From assembly GCA_034110565.1 (NCBI GenBank), contig JAWUYY010000012.1, positions 1-14,644 on the forward strand: DNA of 14,644 nt, in the 5' to 3' direction. Under the pieces are notes generated by a model. That model was not told where the DNA came from. It made no database searches and saw only the letters and a list, made by a program, of their open reading frames with translations. Source of the DNA: Bermanella sp034110565 (lineage in GTDB: Bacteria; Pseudomonadota; Gammaproteobacteria; Pseudomonadales; Oceanobacteraceae). Position 1 is the first letter of the stretch, and every line of letters starts with the position of its first letter. A program made the translations under genes and the position numbers. Shown piece by piece: positions 7,461 through 14,523 of this stretch.

Positions 7461-9212
7461 GTGAGTGTAAAGAATAAAATTATCAAACCATTAGAGTTAG
7501 CCGTAATTGTATCCGGTTTATCCCTTTCTAGTGCCATGAGTCATGGTGTGGAATTCTTCATGGATGTAGAAGGTAGCTTTTCTTCTCAACTATCTGTTGG
7601 TTCTAGTTGGAGAATGAGTGAGCCAGATGCCGCGTTGCTATCGCCAGGCAATAACAATGATGGTAATGCAAACTTTGAAAATGGCGATGCATTTTCACAA
7701 ATATTTAAAGGCAGTCACGATTTACACTTACGTAGTGGTAATTATGGTGTCTTTCTTCGTGGCAAATACTGGCACGATTTTGCACTAGAAGACACAAAAG
7801 TAAATCATGGTCATGCAGCTAACGGGTTTTCTGAAAACGAAAAATTAAATGATAAAGACTTTAATGATCTATCTAAGTTTTCAGGCGCGGCATTGTTAGA
7901 TGCTTATGTGTACGGCATGTACGAAATTGGTTACACACCAATCGATGTGCGCTTGGGTCGTCAAGTGGTTAGCTGGGGTGAAAGTACTTTTATATTAGGT
8001 GGTGTGAACGCAATTAATCCGGTTGATGTGAATGCATTCCGTCGCCCAGGTGCTGAAATTAAAGAAGGTTTATTGCCAGTTAATATGGCGTATGTAAATG
8101 TGGGTATCACTGAATTTTTATCCATGGAAGCTTTCTATCAGTTAGAATTCCAAGAGACAGTTATCCCTGGTTGCGGTACTTATTTTTCGTTTAATGATTA
8201 TGCGCCTGAAGGCTGTAATCAAGTTATCTTGTCCGGTGATGCTTTAGATGGACTAGATGATGCAACACGTGTTTCCGCGGGCTACGCATTGAATCGTGAT
8301 TCAGACGGTAACCGTTTAGCTAAAGACGATGGGCAGTTTGGTATTGCGTTTCGTTATATGAGTGAAGCACTTGGTGATACCGAATTCGGTTTTTATGCTA
8401 TGAATATTCACAGCCGTTTACCAGTCGTCAGTGGCGTTAAATCTGCTAGCTGGTTATCTGCAGCGGATGCCGGTGGTCTGGATCAAGCGATTGGAAATAA
8501 CAAAAACGATACGTTTTATTATGTGTCTTATCCAGAAGACATTCAGCTTGCTGGTTTAAGCTTTGCAGCTAATGTAGGCTCAATGGCTGTTTCTGGTGAA
8601 ATTAGCCATAAAAAAGATGTACCGCTACAAATTAATGCGACTCAATTATTAACGGCTGGCCTAACGGGGTATTCAACCTCTGCTGAATTAGCTGCGGATG
8701 TGGTAGCAACGGCTAATGGCGCTGATTTTGATGGTTATCGTTTGTTTGATGTTAGCCAAGCACAGTTTACCATATTGCAGTTCTTTGACCGTTTCTTAGG
8801 TGCGAGCCGTTATACGTTAATTGCTGAAGCGGGTTACACCTTTGTACATGATCTTGATGAAAACGATGACGCGATTAAATTTAGCCGTGCTGGCATTTTC
8901 GATGGTTCTGATGAAGGTTATGTGACTGAAAGTTCATGGGGTTACCGTGCGCGTATGGTTGGTCAATACACTAATGTATTTTCGGGTGTAAATTTAAAAC
9001 CCACACTTGCGTTTTCTCATGATGTAGAAGGGTTTGCACCTCAACCAGGTGGTGCGTTTAGAGAAGGTGAGCAATCCATTGGTTTGAGTGTAGAGGCGGA
9101 GTATCAATCAATGTACACGGCAAGCATTTCATATACAGAGTACATGGGAGGCGATTATAACTTAACAGCTGACCGCGATTTTGCATCTGTTAGTTTAGGT
9201 GTTCAGTTCTAA
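7461..9212 (+). CDS. DUF1302 family outer-membrane beta-barrel protein
   Basis: A protein of 583 residues from this start, with a signal peptide (basic MSVKNKIIK, then hydrophobic PLELAVIVSGLSLSSAMS) and an alternating beta-strand body ending SVSLGVQF, whose terminal Phe is the typical barrel-assembly signal. Family features include the early FMDVEGSFSSQLSVGSSWR stretch, LRSGNYGVFLRGKYW and VRLGRQVVSWGES. DUF1302 (PF06980) proteins have no proven function; they are often next to DUF1329 genes and are linked to growth on hydrophobic compounds. No DUF1329 partner is in this window. The start is uncertain: I chose GTG at 7461 (AAGG at 7447-7450, best signal peptide); GTG 7455 and TTG 7428 are in frame alternatives, and the latter would give 594 residues. 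Its position between the AGPS-like operon and AGMO suggests uptake of a hydrophobic substrate (inference). Confidence 0.88.
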   Translation: MSVKNKIIKPLELAVIVSGLSLSSAMSHGVEFFMDVEGSFSSQLSVGSSWRMSEPDAALLSPGNNNDGNANFENGDAFSQIFKGSHDLHLRSGNYGVFLRGKYWHDFALEDTKVNHGHAANGFSENEKLNDKDFNDLSKFSGAALLDAYVYGMYEIGYTPIDVRLGRQVVSWGESTFILGGVNAINPVDVNAFRRPGAEIKEGLLPVNMAYVNVGITEFLSMEAFYQLEFQETVIPGCGTYFSFNDYAPEGCNQVILSGDALDGLDDATRVSAGYALNRDSDGNRLAKDDGQFGIAFRYMSEALGDTEFGFYAMNIHSRLPVVSGVKSASWLSAADAGGLDQAIGNNKNDTFYYVSYPEDIQLAGLSFAANVGSMAVSGEISHKKDVPLQINATQLLTAGLTGYSTSAELAADVVATANGADFDGYRLFDVSQAQFTILQFFDRFLGASRYTLIAEAGYTFVHDLDENDDAIKFSRAGIFDGSDEGYVTESSWGYRARMVGQYTNVFSGVNLKPTLAFSHDVEGFAPQPGGAFREGEQSIGLSVEAEYQSMYTASISYTEYMGGDYNLTADRDFASVSLGVQF

Positions 9213-9232
9213 ATAAATCGTAATGGATAAAT

Positions 9233-9257
9233 AAAAAAGGGCCTCGGCCCTTTTTTT
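9233..9257. terminator. Bidirectional terminator between DUF1302 and AGMO-like genes
   Basis: An inverted repeat, AAAAAAGGGC (9233-9242) and GCCCTTTTTT (9247-9256), around a CTCG loop with one more T. It has an A-tract before and a T-tract after, so it can stop transcription from both the plus-strand DUF1302 gene (stop at 9212) and the minus-strand AGMO-like gene (stop at 9294). Confidence 0.92.
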
Positions 9258-9293
9258 GTTTTTTACTTTTGTGGTTATAAAATAAACAAATTG

Positions 9294-10517
9294 TTATGCA
9301 ATATGAAAACTGCTTATTTCTTTTGAAATGCTGTATAACCAAATAAGTGAGAGTAAACCAAGCGCTAACACGCTTAGGGTCAGCCATTGTGGGGCAGAGG
9401 CAAGCCAAACAAGATTGATCACGAGTAATGTGTATTTTACTGCTTCCATGAAAAAACTATTACTATGGCTTTCTTGTATTTTTCCTAAGCTATATAAGCT
9501 AAAAGCCAGCGTTAATCCAATGGCAATCTGTTGATGAAGTACTAATGACTGTACATTGTGCATGAATAAAAATATGCCTACAGCCACTAGGCTTAATTGT
9601 ACGATGGCATAGCTCTTGGCAGAAAAGCTTAAAGGTGTGTCATATTTTTCAACCACTTGATTGCTTTTTATAATCGGGTATTTCATTGCTACATCTTCTG
9701 GACGGTAGCCTGTACGGCGAAACCATAATGTGAATTTGTCCTTCCAGTTTTTTGTGCGCCAAGCATCTTTGCATAAAGATGAAACAAAATGCAGGTTACC
9801 CCAAATTGGATCCCAGCTAGCAAGCTGTGTGCTGATGCCGAAAATCACATTCTCTTCTTTCAGCTCGGGCTGGTAACTGCCAAATAGCCTGTCCCATAAG
9901 ATAAAAACTCCACCATAGTTTTTATCTACGTAGACTTTGTTTTTTGCATGATGCACTCGATGATTGCTTGGTGTGACGAATATAAATTCATACCACTTTG
10001 GCATTTTATCAATGGCTTGAGTGTGTACCCAAAATTGATAAAGCAGGTTGAGCGAAGCCACAGCTACTAAAACAACTGGCGGAAAACCAATAAAGGCAAG
10101 TGGAATATAAAACACCCAGCCAATTACATTGGGCACGCTGGTTTGGCGTAATGCAGTCGTTAAATTATATTCTTCGCTAGAATGGTGAACTACGTGACTT
10201 GCCCATGAAATATTCATGGTGTGTCCGATGCGATGCACCCAGTAGTAACTGAAATCGTATAAAACGAAGGCGGTTATCCACGTCCAAGGGTTGCTTTGCC
10301 ATTCAAATAGGGCGAAGTCTTCATAGAAATAGATATAAAAAGAAAACGGTAAGGCAGCGTATAAAATCTGTGTGACACGGCTCATGATGCCCATCGACAA
10401 GGAGTTGATGGCATCATTCAATCTATACACATCTTGCTTCTTATAGCGGGTCCACGCTAGCTCTAGCAAGATGAGCACAAAAAAGCCCGGTATGGCCATG
10501 AGGATATAGTTCATCAT
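9294..10517 (-). CDS. Alkylglycerol monooxygenase (AGMO/TMEM195)-like membrane di-iron hydroxylase
   Basis: A 407-residue polytopic membrane protein of the fatty acid hydroxylase/sterol desaturase superfamily. The di-iron histidine boxes are HRIGH (95-99), HVVHH (108-112) and HRVHH (186-190), plus H165 in YQFWVHT. Several stretches match animal AGMO beyond these boxes: HHSSEEYNLTTALRQ (111-125, animal HHSSEDYNLSTALRQ), NLLYQFWVHT (157-166) and DKNYGGVFILWDRLFG (198-213). The long C-terminal part with about three more membrane helices (300-400) also resembles AGMO and is absent from short sterol desaturases. AGMO cleaves alkylglycerols with O2 and tetrahydrobiopterin, giving a fatty aldehyde and glycerol. 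The residue after HRIGH is T100, where human AGMO has Glu137, implicated in tetrahydrobiopterin binding, so the cofactor is open. ATG at 10517 follows a weak CGAG. Automatic annotation would probably say only sterol desaturase. Confidence 0.8.
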   Translation of the reverse strand: MMNYILMAIPGFFVLILLELAWTRYKKQDVYRLNDAINSLSMGIMSRVTQILYAALPFSFYIYFYEDFALFEWQSNPWTWITAFVLYDFSYYWVHRIGHTMNISWASHVVHHSSEEYNLTTALRQTSVPNVIGWVFYIPLAFIGFPPVVLVAVASLNLLYQFWVHTQAIDKMPKWYEFIFVTPSNHRVHHAKNKVYVDKNYGGVFILWDRLFGSYQPELKEENVIFGISTQLASWDPIWGNLHFVSSLCKDAWRTKNWKDKFTLWFRRTGYRPEDVAMKYPIIKSNQVVEKYDTPLSFSAKSYAIVQLSLVAVGIFLFMHNVQSLVLHQQIAIGLTLAFSLYSLGKIQESHSNSFFMEAVKYTLLVINLVWLASAPQWLTLSVLALGLLSLIWLYSISKEISSFHIA

Positions 10518-10626
10518 TATCTCGTTTTATTATTATGATGACAGTATTTTTGGCTATGGGGCGTATTTGAACAATGGCACAAGCGGCCATTGGTTGATCC
10601 TAGGTGCCAGTCTGTGTGCTTGAAGT

Positions 10627-11187
10627 CTACTTTGTCGGCCTTAAGGCGTTTCCTGCTAGGGTAATAAGAATGATAAAACTGCCTAAACATAGGTGGAATA
10701 CGCCGGTTAATAAACTTTCATCTTGAATGAGAACACCCCATATAAGTGTACTGAGTAACAGGGTTAGGCCGGTGAGAGACTGGGTGAGCGCTGGTTTGTT
10801 TGCTCGAACCTGATAGACAAGATACAAGCTTAATAAAACAATAAAGCCATCACTGATTATAGCCATAGGCTCTATGATATTTAGGGTGAATCCAGCGAGA
10901 GCTACACCGAGCAAACAATAAGGGGTGATAGGGCGTTCAAAGCATCGCCATAATAAACCAATTAAGAAAGCGGCCATTGCAAGGTGTTTGCCTGCAAAGC
11001 TTAAGGCTTGATGAAGTGCTTGTGTGTCAGCTAGTTCAAGGTAGCGAATGAAACCCATAATGGCGGCGATAGTAATAATAAAAAGTGCCATTAATACGAC
11101 AATAGAGCGCTTATTTTGCCAGTTGTGCTTAAGGGCAAAGCCTAAAGCGGCAAGTACAAAAAGTTCTGAAAGGCCAGCGATTAGCAT
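10627..11187 (-). CDS. Small polytopic membrane protein of unknown function
   Basis: I do not recognise a family. It is 186 residues with about six or seven hydrophobic helices (roughly 1-18, 28-48, 63-82, 88-106, 108-126, 134-151, 153-178) and short, mildly basic loops (KHNWQNKR, QVRANKP), ending NALRPTK. Possible conserved polar points inside helices are E8, R48, H68, E107, D114 and H165. An AAGAG sits shortly before the ATG. It lies 109 bases upstream of the AGMO-like gene on the same strand and 93 bases downstream of the EAL-HDOD gene, so it may be co-transcribed with AGMO, although no overlap or tight spacing proves this. Because of the context I looked for lysoplasmalogenase (YhhN/TMEM86) motifs and did not find them. 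Confidence 0.65.
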   Translation of the reverse strand: MLIAGLSELFVLAALGFALKHNWQNKRSIVVLMALFIITIAAIMGFIRYLELADTQALHQALSFAGKHLAMAAFLIGLLWRCFERPITPYCLLGVALAGFTLNIIEPMAIISDGFIVLLSLYLVYQVRANKPALTQSLTGLTLLLSTLIWGVLIQDESLLTGVFHLCLGSFIILITLAGNALRPTK

Positions 11188-11280
11188 GAGTATCTCTTCT
11201 TTTTTATTTTTCGCTACCCTAATAGAAAACGTTTGCTTTGGGTAGGTGCTAGCTGGCCGAAATAATAAAGTGCATTTAGT

Positions 11281-12501
11281 TTAAAGAGACTTAGCTTGCT
11301 GATCGCTCTCTATTAAGCTTTGTTTGTAGAGCTCATTCATAGCGTCTATGTCCAAGCCGTATTGTTTGAGTTGATCTTCTTGCAGCTCATCTAAACGCGC
11401 TTCTTGAAAACATTTTGCTGTATGTAATGCCAAGCCCAAAGAGCCCTGATTGTTTAGCAGTGCTTTTACCATTAATTCAGGTAGGTTTAAGCTTTTAATG
11501 ATTTCAAGAATGGGTCGATCAATAAAGGCATCTAATAATGAAAATAAGCCTACAGTATAATAATCATAAACCGAGAAACCTCCGATTTTCTCCCCAAGCT
11601 TTTGACAAATAATGGCGCGCTCTAAGCTGGTTTGGCACAAGGCTAAAGGCTTATCTTCTAAATTTCCCAGTGCAATTAAAGTTACCCAACTGCGAATGTG
11701 ATTAAAGCCAAGTAAGGAAATAGCTTGCTGTAACGATGTACATTTTTGTACACGAGCAAAGGCTGCAGAATTGACAAGTTTTAGTAGTTTGTAGCCCATT
11801 TGAGGGTCTTGGCTTAATGCATCTGTTAGTTTTGCGGCGGTTACTTCAGCGTCTTGCATTTCCTTTAGTAGTTTTAATACCGTCATTTTATTAGCAGGAA
11901 TGGCCTGACCTTGAATGTTTTGGGGCTTACATAAAAAGTAGCCTTGGAATAATTCAAAGCCTAGATCTTTGCAAAACTCATACATTTCATGGGTTTCAAC
12001 TTTTTCAGCAAGAAGGATTAGCTTTCTTGGAATGAAGACCTTAGCAAATCTTTCAATTTGTTCTTTCGTGAGGGCTAGTACATCAATTTTGACGATGTCG
12101 ACCAAGTGCAATAGCGGGGCGCTATTGTGATTTAAGATGAAGTCATCTAGAGCTAATCGAGCCCCTTGAATTTTGGCCTTTTTTAAAGCCGCAATGAGTT
12201 GATCGTCGACTTCGATATCTTCTAAAATTTCGATGACATATTGATCTGGATCAAATGGAGGCAGCTCCAGAATCAGATTTTTGGTGAAATTTATGAAGGC
12301 TGGGTGGTTACCGCATATGCTTTCAAGCCCAGCTTCGCCAAACGCATTGAGTAAGACTTGACTGGTGGCTTTATCGCCACATGTAAAGTCAGCACCCTCG
12401 CTATTTATATGGCTGCGGAATAAGAGCTCATAAGCTGATATTTCTAACTTGACGTTATAAATCGGCTGTCGAGCAAGTAATACATGGGCGTTCAGGGTCA
12501 T
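11281..12501 (-). CDS. EAL-HDOD domain signalling protein (YuxH/CdgJ type)
   Basis: A 406-residue soluble regulator with an N-terminal EAL-like domain (about 5-195) and a C-terminal HDOD domain (about 200-395). The EAL signature reads YELLFR (24-29), usual for this family. Other catalytic positions of cyclic-di-GMP phosphodiesterases are still present: N71, E91, the D119-D120 pair, K138, E166, E169 and Q186. Loop 6, normally DDFGTG, reads DDFILN, which in this family usually goes with lost hydrolysis. The HDOD part shows ALSQDPQMGYKLLKLVNSA (228-246) and AISLLGFNHIRSW (260-272). Related proteins such as Vibrio cholerae CdgJ affect motility and biofilm without clear enzyme activity. It is divergent from cheV with 106 bases between them, which fits a motility role. 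A scaffold or c-di-GMP binding function is inferred. Confidence 0.88.
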   Translation of the reverse strand: MTLNAHVLLARQPIYNVKLEISAYELLFRSHINSEGADFTCGDKATSQVLLNAFGEAGLESICGNHPAFINFTKNLILELPPFDPDQYVIEILEDIEVDDQLIAALKKAKIQGARLALDDFILNHNSAPLLHLVDIVKIDVLALTKEQIERFAKVFIPRKLILLAEKVETHEMYEFCKDLGFELFQGYFLCKPQNIQGQAIPANKMTVLKLLKEMQDAEVTAAKLTDALSQDPQMGYKLLKLVNSAAFARVQKCTSLQQAISLLGFNHIRSWVTLIALGNLEDKPLALCQTSLERAIICQKLGEKIGGFSVYDYYTVGLFSLLDAFIDRPILEIIKSLNLPELMVKALLNNQGSLGLALHTAKCFQEARLDELQEDQLKQYGLDIDAMNELYKQSLIESDQQAKSL

Positions 12502-12607
12502 GGCTGCTCTAAATTCATCTTCATACCGATTAAGCTTAGCTGAAAGTGGGCAAAGCTGTACCTTGGGCTACACTAATGTCTAGAGTAGATAAAAGGTGTA
12601 GGTATCT

Positions 12608-13540
12608 ATGTCAAGTGTGTTATCCAATGTTGATTCACGAACTAAGCTAGTCGGGCAAAATCGCCTCGAATTGTTGTTGTTCAATTTCGGTCGTGGCCAG
12701 TCTTATGCCATTAATGTATTCAAGATTCAGGAAGTACTTAGGGTGACGCGCCTTACGAATATTCCTGACTCTCATCCAGTAGTGAGAGGTGTGACCCATT
12801 TACGTGGGCATACACTACCTGTGGTGGATCTTAGTCATGCAATTGGTATGCGACCAACTGTCATAACTGAGGAAACGACCATGATCGTGACGGAATATAA
12901 CCGTACCGTTCAGGCGTTTTTAGTAGCTGGGGTTGAGCGTATCGTCAACATGAACTGGGAAGAGATTATGCCTCCGCCAAAAGGCACAGGTAAGTCCCAT
13001 TACTTGACGGCGATTACCAAGGTAGACGGCAAGATTGTCGAAATTATTGATGTGGAAAAAGTACTCGCTGAAATAGTGCCTTATGAAACCACAATCAGTG
13101 ATGACTTGGTGGATATGGATGTAATGACGCGTGCCGCTAATTCTGGATTAAAAGTACTGGCTGTGGATGATTCACCTATCGCGCGCTCCCAAGTTAAAGA
13201 GACATTAAACAGCATTGGGATTGAGGTCATACAGGCGAGTGATGGCTTGGAAGGCCTGAATATTTTGAAAAAACTGTCAGCAGAAGGGCCGATTAATAGT
13301 CAGTTACTGATGGTGATAACGGATGCTGAGATGCCTTCTATGGACGGCTATATGCTGACCACAGAAATTAGGCAGGACCCAAACCTTAAAGACCTATATG
13401 TGGTGTTACATACATCATTAAGTGGCAGCTTTAATGAGGCCATGGTAGAAAAAGTAGGTTGTAATGCTTTTCTTTCAAAATTCCAACCAGATGGTTTAGC
13501 GCAAGCAGTAGAAGTCAGAGCAAAACAATTGTTTGGTTAG
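12608..13540 (+). CDS. cheV: Chemotaxis coupling protein CheV (CheW-REC)
   Basis: A 310-residue protein with an N-terminal CheW-like domain (about 15-160) that couples the kinase CheA to chemoreceptors, and a C-terminal response-regulator receiver (about 181-308). CheW-type features are NVFKIQEVLR (36-45), GVTHLRGHTLPVVDL (61-75) and EIIDVEKVLAE (145-155). Receiver residues are the acidic pair D187-D188 in AVDDSP, the phosphoacceptor D239 in VITDAEMPSMDG, T269/S270 in LHTSLSG and K291 in LSKF, so it should be phosphorylatable. Phosphorylation by CheA is thought to tune adaptation. AAAAGG at 12591-12596 and a second weak AGG precede the ATG. A strong terminator follows, so it is probably transcribed alone. 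Several cheV copies are common in marine gammaproteobacteria. Confidence 0.93.
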   Translation: MSSVLSNVDSRTKLVGQNRLELLLFNFGRGQSYAINVFKIQEVLRVTRLTNIPDSHPVVRGVTHLRGHTLPVVDLSHAIGMRPTVITEETTMIVTEYNRTVQAFLVAGVERIVNMNWEEIMPPPKGTGKSHYLTAITKVDGKIVEIIDVEKVLAEIVPYETTISDDLVDMDVMTRAANSGLKVLAVDDSPIARSQVKETLNSIGIEVIQASDGLEGLNILKKLSAEGPINSQLLMVITDAEMPSMDGYMLTTEIRQDPNLKDLYVVLHTSLSGSFNEAMVEKVGCNAFLSKFQPDGLAQAVEVRAKQLFG

Positions 13541-13562
13541 TTTGGCTGTAAATGTAAGTGTT

Positions 13563-13591
13563 AAAAATAGGGCCTTTGGCCCTATTTTTTT
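13563..13591 (+). terminator. Rho-independent terminator after cheV
   Basis: A perfect 12-bp inverted repeat, AAAAATAGGGCC (13563-13574) and GGCCCTATTTTT (13578-13589), with a TTT loop and two more T bases. It starts 22 bases after the cheV stop. It separates cheV from the MOSC gene. Confidence 0.93.
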
Positions 13592-13652
13592 GTCGCCCAC
13601 TTTTATCCTTACCCTTTAAGCTTTATATTTGGCTAATTTTCAGGATTTGGCC

Positions 13653-14453
13653 ATGACTATTCAAATAAGCCAGTTATATCACTTTCCCGTGAAGTCACTA
13701 AAAGGTGTTTCGCTGACACAAATGGAAGTGGATGATTTTGGCCCCAAGTGGGATAGACGCTTTATGCTGATTGATCACTCTGGTCGATTTGTCACGCAGC
13801 GCCAATGTCCAATGATGGGACTAATCGGCGTGCGGGTTCATAATCAACAGCTGATACTGGAGTATGGTGATGAGCAGTATTGCTTAAATCTAGATGAGCT
13901 TGTTCAATTTAATCAGTTTTGCTTGGTTAAAGTTTGGGGTGATGAGGTGAATGCTCGCTTGATCGAGCATGATATTAACGCTTGGTTAAGTAATATTTTA
14001 CAGCGTGATGTGCAGTTATGCTTCATAGATGACGAGACACATCGTCAGGTAGATCTTGATTTTTCGAAGCCGGGTGATCGTGCGAGTTTTTCTGATGGTT
14101 TTCCATTTTTAATTATTAGCGAAGAATCGGTAAGTTTTTTATCAGAAAAACTAGGTAGGGAGTTGGCTGTTGCGCGCTTCAGGGCAAATATTGTTGTTGC
14201 TGGTTGCGAGGCATTTGCTGAAGATGAATGGAAAAAAATTGAAATAAACGGTATCGAGTTTGATATTGTTAAACCTTGTTCAAGATGCGTGATCCCCACG
14301 TTTGATTTAAAAACCGCGATGAAACAGCCCGATGTGATGCAAGTGATGCTGCAATACCGGAAGCAGGGTAAGCAGGTGATGATGGGGCAAAATGCCATTC
14401 ACAGAAATGAAGGGGCATTACAGTTAGGCAATGAGATCAAAATAATCGCTTAA
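13653..14453 (+). CDS. MOSC domain protein, YcbX-like without the ferredoxin domain
   Basis: A 266-residue soluble protein with an N-terminal MOSC_N beta-barrel domain (about 1-118; LYHFPVKSLKG at 8-18, DRRFMLID at 34-41, GRFVTQRQ at 44-51) and a C-terminal MOSC domain (about 135-265; SFSDGFPFLIISEESV at 145-160, ARFRANIVV at 174-182, KPCSRCVIPTFD at 207-218). MOSC proteins bind molybdenum cofactor; E. coli YcbX reduces N-hydroxylated compounds and carries an extra C-terminal 2Fe-2S domain, which is missing here as in many homologues of this length. The Cys pair in PCSRC (C209, C212) includes the expected cofactor-thiolate candidate. I chose ATG 13653 because AGGA at 13642-13645 is well spaced and the family starts at IQISQLYHFPVK; an in-frame TTG at 13629 would add eight residues without support. 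The physiological substrate is unknown. Confidence 0.88.
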   Translation: MTIQISQLYHFPVKSLKGVSLTQMEVDDFGPKWDRRFMLIDHSGRFVTQRQCPMMGLIGVRVHNQQLILEYGDEQYCLNLDELVQFNQFCLVKVWGDEVNARLIEHDINAWLSNILQRDVQLCFIDDETHRQVDLDFSKPGDRASFSDGFPFLIISEESVSFLSEKLGRELAVARFRANIVVAGCEAFAEDEWKKIEINGIEFDIVKPCSRCVIPTFDLKTAMKQPDVMQVMLQYRKQGKQVMMGQNAIHRNEGALQLGNEIKIIA

Positions 14454-14464
14454 TCTTATTTTAT

Positions 14465-14493
14465 TGAACGTGATAAATAATCAGCCACGTTCA
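14465..14493. repeat. 8-bp inverted repeat between convergent genes
   Basis: TGAACGTG (14465-14472) and CACGTTCA (14486-14493) are perfect arms with a 13-base loop. The repeat sits between the MOSC stop and the end of the minus-strand gene at 14524, where a shared terminator would be expected, but neither side has a T-tract of terminator quality. It may be a weak hairpin or a protein-binding palindrome. Confidence 0.4.
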
Positions 14494-14523
14494 CTGCGAC
14501 AATAATAGCGGGTGCCGTAAAAA

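Noticed and set aside
10570..10591. Hairpin CAATGGC/GCCATTG as a terminator between the small membrane protein and the AGMO-like gene
   Set aside because: The 7-bp stem has no T-tract on the minus strand, so it does not look like a transcription stop.
10627..11187. Membrane protein as a lysoplasmalogenase (YhhN/TMEM86), which would fit the ether-lipid theme
   Set aside because: It is shorter than usual for that family and I cannot find the expected GD-containing and KP motifs; the idea came from context only.
11211..11243. Inverted repeat CTACCC...GGGTAG between the EAL-HDOD gene and the small membrane protein
   Set aside because: The arms are only 6 bp with a long loop and no T-tract; likely chance.
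12510..12532. Flagellar sigma-28-like promoter (TAAATTCA and ACCGATTA) before cheV
   Set aside because: Only 11 bases separate TAAA from the -10-like element instead of about 15, and the -10 match is imperfect.
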